Shown here: positions 1-8,328 of the stretch, piece by piece | How positions within the stretch are numbered: position 1 is the first letter of the stretch | Layout: each line of letters starts with the position of its first letter | DNA from: Vibrio aquaticus | Lineage (GTDB): Bacteria > Pseudomonadota > Gammaproteobacteria > Enterobacterales > Vibrionaceae | Assembly (NCBI RefSeq): GCF_003970385.1 | Contig: NZ_RXZH01000004.1 | Coordinates: 1-64,000 of the forward strand | Direction: 5' to 3' | DNA length: 64,000 bases | The notes under the pieces: model-generated | Told to the model about the DNA's origin: nothing | The model's database searches: none | The model's input: only the letters and a program-made list of their open reading frames with translations | Program-made: the position numbers and the translations under genes

Positions 1-993
1 ACGTGACACAGAGGCTCTGTAACCAAATAGCTGGAAAGCTAAACTCGCGCCCAAGGAAAAGACTTGGGTTCTTTACACCACAGGAGTATATTCATGCGCA
101 TCTGTAAAAAGTGTCGCACTTCAAACTTGATACTAAGTTTTACCACAAACGCATGATTTACTTGAGAAAGAACTGCTATTTCTAACCAGTTTTCTGAAGC
201 AAACCACAAGGCTGAAACCAACTTGACCGACAAAGGCGACCAACCTAAAACAAGTAAGCCCACTTCCCTGCCCAATGAGGCACCCCCGCCAAGTAACAAC
301 AAGCGCCCTATCTTTCCAACAAAAGCGCAAAACAATGGCAAATTGCCGAGGCAACTGCCAAGCTGAAATGCTAATTGGCTAAGAACCTAAAAGCGACTTA
401 AAGCCAGTTAAACAAGAACCCGACCGCCACGACCTGACAATGAAGCAACCCACGAACATTGGCATGTTTTACGGGCTAAGAGATTCAAGAACTTAGACCG
501 ATAATGCGGATTTGCTGAGTCTACTAGGAACGGATTGCTAGAGGGACAAAGAACTAAAGCCTAAGACCTTTTAGCCTTTGAAATACAAGTAAACATAACG
601 CTAATTAACCCACATTAAGTAAGACTAACCACCAGCATAGCTGCTACTTTTCCTTGTAACCACCGCGGCGCTCGTCAATCTAACCTAATGAAAACCAACA
701 TACATTTGTACCTAGCATATCATACGCTATGCAATTAGGTTGCAAAGTGTTTCCTAATTTTTGGAATGATCAAAAAACCAACCGTGACATATTTCCTAAG
801 ACCCAAGCCGAATACTTAGGGGCGAGTATCCACTCAGGTGTGTTGCTGCCAAATGCCTGAAAAAGAATTTATCGTGAAGACAAAATGACTAAGTTGCTGG
901 GCCTTATTCATCCCCCTACTATTCCGAGAAACCAAACGTATCGAATTACCGTTTTATAGATCGACCTTTGAATGTGAATTCAACTTTACCGTT
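1..993. other. Gene-poor region with integron-cassette-like DNA
   Basis: I find no convincing gene here. Open frames on the minus strand (about 39-354) are low-complexity, rich in Leu, Val, Phe and Gly, and lack a good ribosome binding site. Read on the minus strand, about 675 to 593 has a GCCGCGGTGGTT core and ends in TTAGCGTTATGT. This resembles the 3' half of a Vibrio attC (VCR-type) site and its GTTRRRY-like junction. Next to it an 8-bp inverted repeat (682-689 with 734-741) encloses a smaller one (715-719 with 728-732). A matching 5' half of an attC site was not found, so this is at best a degenerate or partial cassette. Confidence 0.35.
682..741. repeat. Nested inverted repeat
   Basis: AACCTAAT at 682-689 pairs exactly with ATTAGGTT at 734-741. 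Inside it GCATA at 715-719 pairs with TATGC at 728-732. It lies beside the attC-like sequence at 593-675, so it may be part of the same recombination-site remnant. There is no T-run, so it does not look like a terminator. Confidence 0.4.
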
Positions 994-1047
994 TTGAGCC
1001 GTTTTGGCTCTGTTTACATCTATAAAATCTCTATTGGAGTAATTTTC

Positions 1048-1419
1048 GTGAACGATTTGAAAGATATTTGCCCAGCAAAAATGAGCAAAGAGCGCATCAA
1101 GCGTGAATATGATTTGCGTGTGCTTAACTGCGTAAGCGAAGGCGAGTACGAATCACGAATGGCAGTCTGGAATGGCCTTACCTTAACCGGTGCGACCGCC
1201 CTAGAAGCTAAAGCTTATGTGGACAACGCATTCAATAAGCTGCAAGAAGATTTAAAAGAAGCTCAGCGTGAGTTAGCGATTAACTACAACGATTTCTGCA
1301 TGCTAGCAAATGAAGAGATCAACTTCATCAAGGTCCATGTTGCAGACAATAAGTCACAATACTTCTGGTATGCAACTATCGTATTGATGATCGCTGGAAC
1401 ACTCGCGCTTTGCATCTAA
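1048..1419 (+). CDS. Small membrane-anchored protein of unknown function
   Basis: I do not recognise a family. The start is taken as GTG 1048, which has a GGAG Shine-Dalgarno at 1036-1039; a longer frame from TTG 994 lacks one. The product is 123 residues: a charged, mostly helical cytoplasmic part (about residues 1-100, rich in Lys, Glu and Ala) and a single C-terminal membrane segment (about 103-122, starting YFWYATIV). The tail-anchored layout suggests a protein held at the inner membrane by its C terminus. It borders the gene-poor cassette-like stretch upstream and could be an accessory gene. No partner gene is evident. Confidence 0.6.
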   Translation: MNDLKDICPAKMSKERIKREYDLRVLNCVSEGEYESRMAVWNGLTLTGATALEAKAYVDNAFNKLQEDLKEAQRELAINYNDFCMLANEEINFIKVHVADNKSQYFWYATIVLMIAGTLALCI

Positions 1420-1498
1420 GATGTTCAAGCGCATGAGCCAAGGAAGGCTCATGTTACCTTCCCTTAACTAATATACCTTAACCAACGAACCCCTCGAT

Positions 1499-2155
1499 CT
1501 ATTCTGTCGCCAAGATGTCATGTGCGTCGTTTACGACAATCACACCCATTTGCTCTAAATGTTCCACTACTTGTTGAGCATTATCAGGAAAAACCGCTCG
1601 GGTTGAAGCCAAGTTCAAAATGACATTAAACCCCGCATCCACCAATTGTTCGACTGACTTTTTCACGCAGAAATCCAAAGCTAGGCCGCCAACAATCACC
1701 GTCTCTATTTTACGAGAGCGCAAATATTCAATACCACCAGTCGAGAGTGTATCCGCTTGGTCATGGTAAAAAGCACCATAAGGGTGAGCGTCTGGGTCGA
1801 TCCCTTTATTGATCTGAAAATCATAGTCTCGAATCGCAGGTAAACCGGGTAAAAGTTCGACACCTGTTGTCCCTATCACGCAGTGTGGGTTCCACTTGAT
1901 GTCTACTTCGGGTAACCCTACTGCTTCTAGCATCTGCTCTGGCGTTTCCGCCTCCCACGCTGCTCCAGGAGGATGCATATCGCGCGACACTACTTTTATC
2001 GAGGCTTTTTCATGGTTGCGTTTGAGTTCTTCAACAATGTCTAGTGCTCCAACAACAGGAAGTTCTGCCGGACATAGCTCGCTAAATCCTTTTTGCGGGT
2101 CCACATCAACTGAGGCTGTGCGAGATCGGGTAACTTCTACTTTAGTGACTGGCAT
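1499..2155 (-). CDS. Nicotinamidase-like cysteine hydrolase (isochorismatase family)
   Basis: Probable nicotinamidase, converting nicotinamide to nicotinate for the Preiss-Handler NAD salvage route. Expected catalytic and metal residues are visible in the 218-residue product: Asp17/Asp19 in VDVDPQKGF, the D-M-H metal motif at 59-61, the NPHCVIGT block at 89-96, Lys117, and nucleophile Cys163 in LALDFCVKKS. ATG 2155 is preferred over upstream ATGs because an AAGGAAG sits just before it. It is divergent from pncB, whose enzyme would use its product, which supports the assignment. Other isochorismatase-fold amidases cannot be fully excluded. Confidence 0.8.
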   Translation of the reverse strand: MPVTKVEVTRSRTASVDVDPQKGFSELCPAELPVVGALDIVEELKRNHEKASIKVVSRDMHPPGAAWEAETPEQMLEAVGLPEVDIKWNPHCVIGTTGVELLPGLPAIRDYDFQINKGIDPDAHPYGAFYHDQADTLSTGGIEYLRSRKIETVIVGGLALDFCVKKSVEQLVDAGFNVILNLASTRAVFPDNAQQVVEHLEQMGVIVVNDAHDILATE

Positions 2156-2334
2156 ATAGGCTTCCTTGAACATCGGATTAGCGGGAAATTTTAACCGATT
2201 TATAATACGCAATCCCACCAATAATACATCTGATTTACAACAAACCTTGCAATGCGCGCGTCATTTGACAATCTACGCGGCCTTATCTAGAGTGCGACAC
2301 TTCACCAAGCCTAGTAACACAACAGGAAGGCCGA

Positions 2335-3558
2335 ATGTCTGCCTCACTTTTCAGCGACCGTATTATTCAAAGTGCACTCGATTTGGATGTGTACAAAATC
2401 AATATGATGTTCGCTGCATTCACACACTATCCTCAAACCACGGTGCGTTACGAGCTTATCGTTCGCTCCAATGAGGATATCAGCCTCCTAAAAGAACAAG
2501 TGGAAGCGGAAATCAATCAACTCGCGCATCTTAACTTTACTCAAGATGATGTTGAGTACTTGACCACGTGTTCACCTTACCTAAGTGAGTCTTTTCTTTG
2601 TTACCTCAAAGGGTTTCAATTTGCCCCTGAAACACAGGTGACGGTATCAGTAAAAGGCCACCAGCTGAGCATCTCTATTAGCGGAATTTGGCACGAAACC
2701 ATCTTGTACGAAACGTTAGCCATGAGCATCATCTCTGAGGTACGCAGCCGACAGCGTTGGGACAACATTCCTACAAAACATTTCAAGCAAGTATTAGAGA
2801 ATAAAGTCGAAAACCTATGCAAAGAGCTAGAACGCCGAAAGATCAACAACTTTCAGTTTTCTGAGATGGGTAGCCGACGCCGATTCAGCGCTAAAGTGCA
2901 ACAAGAGACGCTCAGCTATCTAAACCAAGAAGTACCGCACCTCTTGACCGGGACAAGCAATTACCATCTGGCGAAGCAAACTAGCCTAACTCCGATTGGT
3001 ACGGTAGCTCACGAATGGTTTATGGCTCACCAAGCATTGTGCGAACCGGCTCTGTCTCAGCAAATCGCTTTAGATAAATGGTTGAGTACATTTGATGGGC
3101 AACTTGGTATCGCACTTACCGACACGATTGGCATTGATGCGTTTTTGCGAGATTTCACGACGCAAAGAGCCAACGCTTATTCTGGCGTAAGGCATGATTC
3201 GGGCGACCCACTAATCTGGGGAGACAAGATGATTGCGCACTATGAAGCGTTAGGGATTGATCCAATGTCGAAAGCCCTCATCTTTACTGATGGATTAGAC
3301 TTTGAGCGCGCGATGTCAATTTGCGAATACTTTGACGGCCGAGCCAACGTGAGTTTCGGCATTGGTACCTTCCTAGCCAACGATATGGGCGATTGGGAGT
3401 ACAATAACCAGCACTACCAGCCACTTTCGATGGTGGTCAAGCTTGCCGAGTGCAACGGCCAAGCAGTCGCGAAGATCAGCGATGAACCCGAAAAAGCCAT
3501 GTGTGAAGATGAGAATTTTCTTGCGCGGCTAAAGCAAGACTACGGTCTCTCCGCTTAA
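2335..3558 (+). CDS. pncB: Nicotinate phosphoribosyltransferase
   Basis: Joins nicotinate to PRPP to give nicotinate mononucleotide, the committed step of NAD salvage in the cytoplasm. The product is 407 residues, close to the roughly 400 of E. coli PncB. The family signature SGVRHDSGDP lies near residues 283-292. The opening LDLDVYKINMMFAAF matches the conserved PncB N terminus. A GGAAGG ribosome binding site precedes ATG 2335. It diverges from the nicotinamidase-like gene, with both promoters in the roughly 180-bp gap. Its stop codon overlaps the end of the convergent LysR gene by 4 bp. Confidence 0.93.
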   Translation: MSASLFSDRIIQSALDLDVYKINMMFAAFTHYPQTTVRYELIVRSNEDISLLKEQVEAEINQLAHLNFTQDDVEYLTTCSPYLSESFLCYLKGFQFAPETQVTVSVKGHQLSISISGIWHETILYETLAMSIISEVRSRQRWDNIPTKHFKQVLENKVENLCKELERRKINNFQFSEMGSRRRFSAKVQQETLSYLNQEVPHLLTGTSNYHLAKQTSLTPIGTVAHEWFMAHQALCEPALSQQIALDKWLSTFDGQLGIALTDTIGIDAFLRDFTTQRANAYSGVRHDSGDPLIWGDKMIAHYEALGIDPMSKALIFTDGLDFERAMSICEYFDGRANVSFGIGTFLANDMGDWEYNNQHYQPLSMVVKLAECNGQAVAKISDEPEKAMCEDENFLARLKQDYGLSA

Positions 3559-4508
3559 ATGAGCACTTCTTGGGTAGACCATTTGAACTTGTCGCATAAC
3601 ATTTTAAGTTGTGCGACATCTTGCTCAGTTTGCGCCTGCAGCCACTCTAAAATCTCGTTAGCAATTGGACTCGGGTTCTTCTGATAACAGAAATACTGCC
3701 ATTCACTGTGTTGCAAACTAATCCGCTCTGGGCATTTCAAAAACTGCCTATTAAGCTCGGGCAAAACAAGTAGAAGGTCTGTCACCGTTACGCCCTGCCC
3801 TGAGAGACACGCACTCAGCGCTAAATCCAAGCTATAGAATACCGTGTCTCTTCCTTGTTTAACCCCTTTAAGGTTCGCGTTCTTAAGCCAAAATTTCCAA
3901 TCTTGATGATCAAGAGTGGCGTGCAGGTGTGGCATTTCTAACAAATCATGAATTTCGATACTCTTCTCAGCCAGTAGCTCGGCATACACGGGCGCCATGT
4001 ATTCCTCTCGCAATACCGTAATCCCCGCCTTATTAAGATAACGTTCTCGATTTTTCGAGTTGATGATCAACAAATCACAATCTTCGACAGCTAAATCTGG
4101 ATCTTCTTCTATAGCGGGAATAATCACAATCTCATGCTCTGGATACCGCTCGTTAAGCATCGCGACATTTGGCATCAATACGCGAGTAGCAAAGCTCAAC
4201 GCACTTTTTATCACAATGCGTTTTTTGACCGGCACTTTCCACTGTGCAAGTAATAAGTCTAGGTTATGGTAATTTTGCCTAAGAACTGCGAATAACTCTT
4301 GCCCACGAGGAGTCAGTTCAAACGCTCGATGCTTGCGAAGAATTAATGAAGAACTTAACTCATCTTCAAGCTGCTTAATCTGCCTACTAACAGCACTTTG
4401 GGTAACATTGAGCTCATCAGCGGCTTTGGTGAAACTCATTACACGAGCCACCACTTCAAACACTTTCAGTGCATTGTGAGAATAAGGTAGGTAGGAATAC
4501 GGAGACAT
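3555..4508 (-). CDS. LysR-family transcriptional regulator
   Basis: A 317-residue LysR regulator with an N-terminal winged helix-turn-helix (about residues 12-70; SFTKAADELNVTQSAVSRQIKQLE is the recognition region) and a C-terminal effector-binding domain. The helix-turn-helix resembles the GcvA/AmpR group. ATG 4508 is chosen because GAGGTGATT precedes it; an upstream in-frame ATG at 4556 has no such signal. It diverges from the MATE exporter across 104 bp, the usual arrangement for a LysR protein controlling its neighbour. The effector is unknown. Confidence 0.88.
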   Translation of the reverse strand: MSPYSYLPYSHNALKVFEVVARVMSFTKAADELNVTQSAVSRQIKQLEDELSSSLILRKHRAFELTPRGQELFAVLRQNYHNLDLLLAQWKVPVKKRIVIKSALSFATRVLMPNVAMLNERYPEHEIVIIPAIEEDPDLAVEDCDLLIINSKNRERYLNKAGITVLREEYMAPVYAELLAEKSIEIHDLLEMPHLHATLDHQDWKFWLKNANLKGVKQGRDTVFYSLDLALSACLSGQGVTVTDLLLVLPELNRQFLKCPERISLQHSEWQYFCYQKNPSPIANEILEWLQAQTEQDVAQLKMLCDKFKWSTQEVLI

Positions 4509-4587
4509 AATCACCTCGCATGATCTGAACTCATGTAAGAGTGGCATAAATGTCATTTGAATGCCACCAGCATAACTCGTACCTTTG

Positions 4588-4603
4588 TGTGATAACGATC
4601 ACG
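4588..4603. promoter_or_regulatory. CRP-like palindrome
   Basis: TGTGATAACGATCACG matches the TGTGA-N6-TCACA consensus of CRP with one mismatch. It ends at the ribosome binding site of the MATE gene. That suits repression of that gene, or action on the divergent LysR promoter, better than activation of the exporter. This is a motif match only. Confidence 0.3.
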
Positions 4604-4612
4604 AGGCGCATC

Positions 4613-5953
4613 ATGAAAAAAATTCTCTCCTTGGCCATTCCACTTATTATCTCGCAAATGATCTCTATGGCGTTGGTGTTGACTGATGTATGGATGATGT
4701 CGCGATTAAGTGTGTCTGCCATTGCGGCGGGAGGATTAGGCGCGTCTGTCTATTCGTTCGTATTTATCATTGCAGGCAGCACGGTTGGCTGTGTCGCTAA
4801 CTTGATCGCCATAGCCTACGGGCAACGTGTCGCACGACCTGAATTTGGCAATCAACAAATTCGTCTTGCTGTTAAAGGTGCAGTGTTACTTTCCATCATT
4901 CTCACCGTCCTTCTGACCATCAGCTTTGCCTTTGTGCCAGAGCTGCTCGCCCTTGCCAATCAACCAAGCGAACTTGCAGCACCTGCTATGCAGTATGTTG
5001 ATGCTTTAAAGTGGGCGATGCTTCCGTCACTACTTCTACTTGTGCTGCGCGGTTTAACCAGTGCTTTTGGTAATGTCCGCTCGATCATGGTCATGTCGCT
5101 GCTAACCGTCACGCTGAATGTGCCAATTAGTTATGTATTGGCGTTTAGCTTCGACTTGGGGTTAGCCGGGCTTGGTGCAGGAACGGCGTTAGCGGCATTT
5201 ATCGTGATGATTGGCTACACACTTTGGGTATTTAAGCGCCCAGAGTACGCGCCGTTTGCACCGTGGCTAAATCGCGAAGAATATTCACTGTCGCTTCTCA
5301 CTCCCCTACTTGCTATGGGTTTGCCTATCGCAATGGCGGCTTTGCTTGAGCATGGACTCATTTACGGCGGTACATTGATGGCTGGAACTATCAGTATTGC
5401 TGCGTTAGCGCTACACCAAATTCTATTGCAATGCTTAAGCTTTACTTGGAACATCAACTTTGGCTTCTCACAAGCTGCAGCCATTCTTGTTGGGCAAGAC
5501 TTCGGCGCTGAAAACTATGACGGCATCAAACGCACTGCTCTGCGCAGTTTTGGTATCACCACGCTACTGAGTGTCATTTTGGCAGGTGGTTTCATGTTAT
5601 GGCCTGAGCTTATCGCCGGTATCTTTAATCTAGACGCTGACCTAACCCATTTACTGACGATGGTTCTTTGGGTCGTCGCGCTGTCATTCGTTGTTGATGC
5701 ATGGCAATTGCTGGCGATAAACCTACTGCGTGGCATGAAGATAGTTATGGGTCCGACCATTATGACTGCAATTGGTTATTGGGCATTTGGTCTGCCGGCA
5801 GCATGGCTACTCATGCCAGAGTTTGAACTGGCGGGCATCTGGGGTGGTATCGGCATTGGTTTGGGTGTAACTGGCGTGTTACTGCTCATACAACTTATCT
5901 TTGCGATTAGAAAGCAGCGCAACACAGATTCACTTGCGATGGCGATGAGCTAA
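4613..5953 (+). CDS. MATE-family multidrug/toxin exporter
   Basis: Inner-membrane antiporter of the MATE family, normally expelling cationic compounds in exchange for Na+ or H+. The 446-residue protein has about twelve hydrophobic segments in two similar halves. The opening IPLIISQMISMALVLTDVWMM is typical of MatE domains. ATG 4613 is used because GAGGCG precedes it. The divergent LysR gene is the likely regulator. Substrate specificity cannot be read from sequence. Confidence 0.88.
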   Translation: MKKILSLAIPLIISQMISMALVLTDVWMMSRLSVSAIAAGGLGASVYSFVFIIAGSTVGCVANLIAIAYGQRVARPEFGNQQIRLAVKGAVLLSIILTVLLTISFAFVPELLALANQPSELAAPAMQYVDALKWAMLPSLLLLVLRGLTSAFGNVRSIMVMSLLTVTLNVPISYVLAFSFDLGLAGLGAGTALAAFIVMIGYTLWVFKRPEYAPFAPWLNREEYSLSLLTPLLAMGLPIAMAALLEHGLIYGGTLMAGTISIAALALHQILLQCLSFTWNINFGFSQAAAILVGQDFGAENYDGIKRTALRSFGITTLLSVILAGGFMLWPELIAGIFNLDADLTHLLTMVLWVVALSFVVDAWQLLAINLLRGMKIVMGPTIMTAIGYWAFGLPAAWLLMPEFELAGIWGGIGIGLGVTGVLLLIQLIFAIRKQRNTDSLAMAMS

Positions 5954-5989
5954 GCGATACACTCGCAGCTCATCATCAAGAGCTATGCT

Positions 5990-6442
5990 ATGACCGATCT
6001 AGAACTCGAATTTGAACATATCTATTTAGAAGTAAAAGCGCAGCGATGGCATCAAATCGAGCGCTTTCTATATAGCTACTACTGCTACAAACACGATTAC
6101 GTCAGTAAGCAAGGCAAGCCGGATTGGGAACTAGCCCGCCAAAGCGTTGCTCGCTCTACCCTCTGTACAGTCATAAAAGAGTCAGCCCTTGAACCTGTCG
6201 TGCCACTTAGCGTGGTTATTGGAGAGATAAAGCGCTACTGGCGAGATGGAGAGCTGACGCCAAGCAACTTACGTCGACTTCTGGATACCCTGCTTGACTA
6301 TGTGTTGATATCGAAAGCCGAGCTAGAAGCATTAAAAAAAGCAGGCCTACAGAACGCGATGCCAGCTTGTTGGTATCAAAGCCAAGCGCGTATCCCTACC
6401 GATAGGCTGACTGCAGTGGGCATTGAAATCACGTCTCATTAA
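5990..6442 (+). CDS. Conserved-looking hypothetical protein with a decayed copy nearby
   Basis: I do not recognise the family. The 150-residue product is cytoplasmic: an aromatic- and charge-rich N-terminal half (HQIERFLYSYYCYKHDYV) and a C-terminal half with RRLLDTLLDYVLISKAELEA and NAMPACWYQ. It lies 36 bp after the MATE gene on the same strand and is probably cotranscribed. The C-terminal third (from about residue 85) is duplicated as a frameshifted remnant at 11053-11248, so the gene has been copied within this region. A role is not evident. Confidence 0.7.
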   Translation: MTDLELEFEHIYLEVKAQRWHQIERFLYSYYCYKHDYVSKQGKPDWELARQSVARSTLCTVIKESALEPVVPLSVVIGEIKRYWRDGELTPSNLRRLLDTLLDYVLISKAELEALKKAGLQNAMPACWYQSQARIPTDRLTAVGIEITSH

Positions 6443-6599
6443 CGCCGTTTCAAGCACTCTTCTCCCCCGAACAAAACCGAACAGTGACGACATCTACAAT
6501 GTTTGCGACTTTCGCTCTAAGTCTTTGTAAACAAGCCTTGATTAAACACAGAGATGCATATTACCGTATCAGATAACTAACCCTTCATCCGGAGTACAT

Positions 6600-7826
6600 A
6601 TGGAATTTGTAGACGGTGTGTTGCGTATAGAGTCTTTTCTCGCAGTCACTCTTGGTATTGTCGTTTTATTCTTGGGTCGTCGACTGACTCAAATGAGTTC
6701 GTTTCTTAAAGAGTTCAGCATTCCTGAGCCAGTTTCAGGCGGTATTCTGGTCTCTGTCATCTTTACGCTTATCTATTACGCCGTGGGTATCAACGTTGAG
6801 TTTGACCTCGCGACCCGCGACCTGTTGTTAGTCTATTTCTTCACAACCATAGGTATAAACGCTAGCTTCAAAGATCTTCTCAAGGGTGGTAAGCCATTAG
6901 TCGTATTACTGATCATCACCATTGGCTACATGCTGATCCAAAACCTAACAGGGATTGGCGTCGCAACCTTGCTGGATCAGCCCCCAGTAGTTGGCATGCT
7001 AAGTGGTAGTGTGTCATTGATTGGTGGCCATGGTACCGCGATCGCTTGGTCACCTAGAATTGCTGAGATGTTTGATCTTCAAACCGCGATGGAGATTGGT
7101 ATCGCGAGTGCCACGTTTGGTTTGATTCTCGCCAGTTTGATGGGTGGTCCAATCGCAAAATATCTAATTAACAAACACAGCTTAACACCAAGCAAGATTG
7201 AGCGGATGGATGTGGGCACTTCACCCACTAAACCTGATCCTAAGATCACCTCTTATGACTTTTTAGACGCCGTATTAGCCATTCATATCTGTATTATTAT
7301 TGGTAGTATTCTGAATGAAGTGGTCAGCGAGATTGGTTTAGATTTACCACTGTTTGTGACCTGCCTGTTTGCCGGTATTTTGATTTCCAACCTAATACCG
7401 AGTAACTACCGAAGATTGACCGGAACTCGCTGGCCGTCACGGCAACCTGCTGTCGCGCTGATTGCAGATATGGCACTTGGCGCGTTTTTGGCAATGTCGC
7501 TGATGAGCATGCAATTGTGGGCGTTAGTCGACCTTGCGGGGCCAATATTCATCATTCTTGGTGCTCAATTCATTGTCGCCATCTTAGTTGCCATATTTAT
7601 TGTGTTCCCTCTGATGGGCAAAACCTATGATGCTGCTGTCGTGTGTTCTGGCTTTGGTGGAATATCGTTAGGTTCGACTCCAACGGCAATGGCGAACATG
7701 TCAGCAGTGACCCAAAAATACGGAAACTCGCACCAAGCCTTTATCATTGTGCCGTTGGTGTGTGCTTTCTTTATCGATCTCGCAAATGCGCTGATCATTC
7801 CTTACTTCTTAAAAGTACTCGGCTAG
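6600..7826 (+). CDS. gltS: Sodium/glutamate symporter
   Basis: Inner-membrane Na+-coupled glutamate importer of the ESS family. The 408-residue length matches E. coli GltS (401). Both re-entrant pore-loop signatures are visible: LIGGHGTAIAW near residue 140 and GFGGISLGSTPTAMAN near residue 352. About ten to twelve membrane segments form two inverted halves. GGAG precedes ATG 6600. A strong terminator follows at 7900-7929, so it is probably a single-gene unit. Confidence 0.93.
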   Translation: MEFVDGVLRIESFLAVTLGIVVLFLGRRLTQMSSFLKEFSIPEPVSGGILVSVIFTLIYYAVGINVEFDLATRDLLLVYFFTTIGINASFKDLLKGGKPLVVLLIITIGYMLIQNLTGIGVATLLDQPPVVGMLSGSVSLIGGHGTAIAWSPRIAEMFDLQTAMEIGIASATFGLILASLMGGPIAKYLINKHSLTPSKIERMDVGTSPTKPDPKITSYDFLDAVLAIHICIIIGSILNEVVSEIGLDLPLFVTCLFAGILISNLIPSNYRRLTGTRWPSRQPAVALIADMALGAFLAMSLMSMQLWALVDLAGPIFIILGAQFIVAILVAIFIVFPLMGKTYDAAVVCSGFGGISLGSTPTAMANMSAVTQKYGNSHQAFIIVPLVCAFFIDLANALIIPYFLKVLG

Positions 7827-7899
7827 AACGAGCGCCATAAATACATCCGGCATTTTTCTTCATGATTTGATGTCCTACTAATCATCTAACGCAACACAT

Positions 7900-7929
7900 A
7901 AGGCCCCACAATTGTGAGGCCTTATTTTT
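7900..7929 (+). terminator. Rho-independent terminator after gltS
   Basis: AAGGCCCCACAATTGTGAGGCCTT forms an almost perfect hairpin, followed by ATTTTT. Confidence 0.8.
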
Positions 7930-8328
7930 ATCGATAAATTTCATCTCAATTATCTAACCTCTTCATCCCAGCAGGTTAACTCTACGACTAATGTCTAACT
8001 CACTGAGACTATTTGTTTTTTTGAGTTTGGTTTAAGGTACTAGCGACTTCAATGATTCGTTTATTGATAGGGCAATTTGTTCTTTATATTTAACTGTGAA
8101 CCTCAAGCTTTTTACAACAATACCAACGATATTCATGCTTGTTTTCGACCCTATTCTTAGTCAGTCATCTTCACTTTTAAACAATGACTCAAGTTACCCC
8201 TAATAGAGATTTATCGAATTCTTTGTAGAAGAACGACTATCAATCACTACTCCGCGGCATCGACATACCGCGAGTACATTACGTTTGTTGGAACAACACA
8301 CCTCAGAGTGTGAATGAAAGGAATCAAA
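7930..8328. other. Long leader region upstream of the DUF3360 gene
   Basis: About 400 bp without a gene. A GC-rich hairpin lies at 8248-8277 (ACTCCGCGG with CCGCGAGT, one bulged base), about 50 bp before the next start codon. It could be a leader RNA structure. I recognise no known riboswitch. The rest is AT-rich. Confidence 0.4.

Noticed and set aside
39..354. Two overlapping minus-strand open frames
   Set aside because: Low-complexity hydrophobic composition, no good ribosome binding site, and they lie in cassette-like non-coding DNA.
2265..2293. Sigma-70 promoter for pncB
   Set aside because: TTGACA is present at 2265-2270 but there is no acceptable -10 at 16-18 bp spacing.
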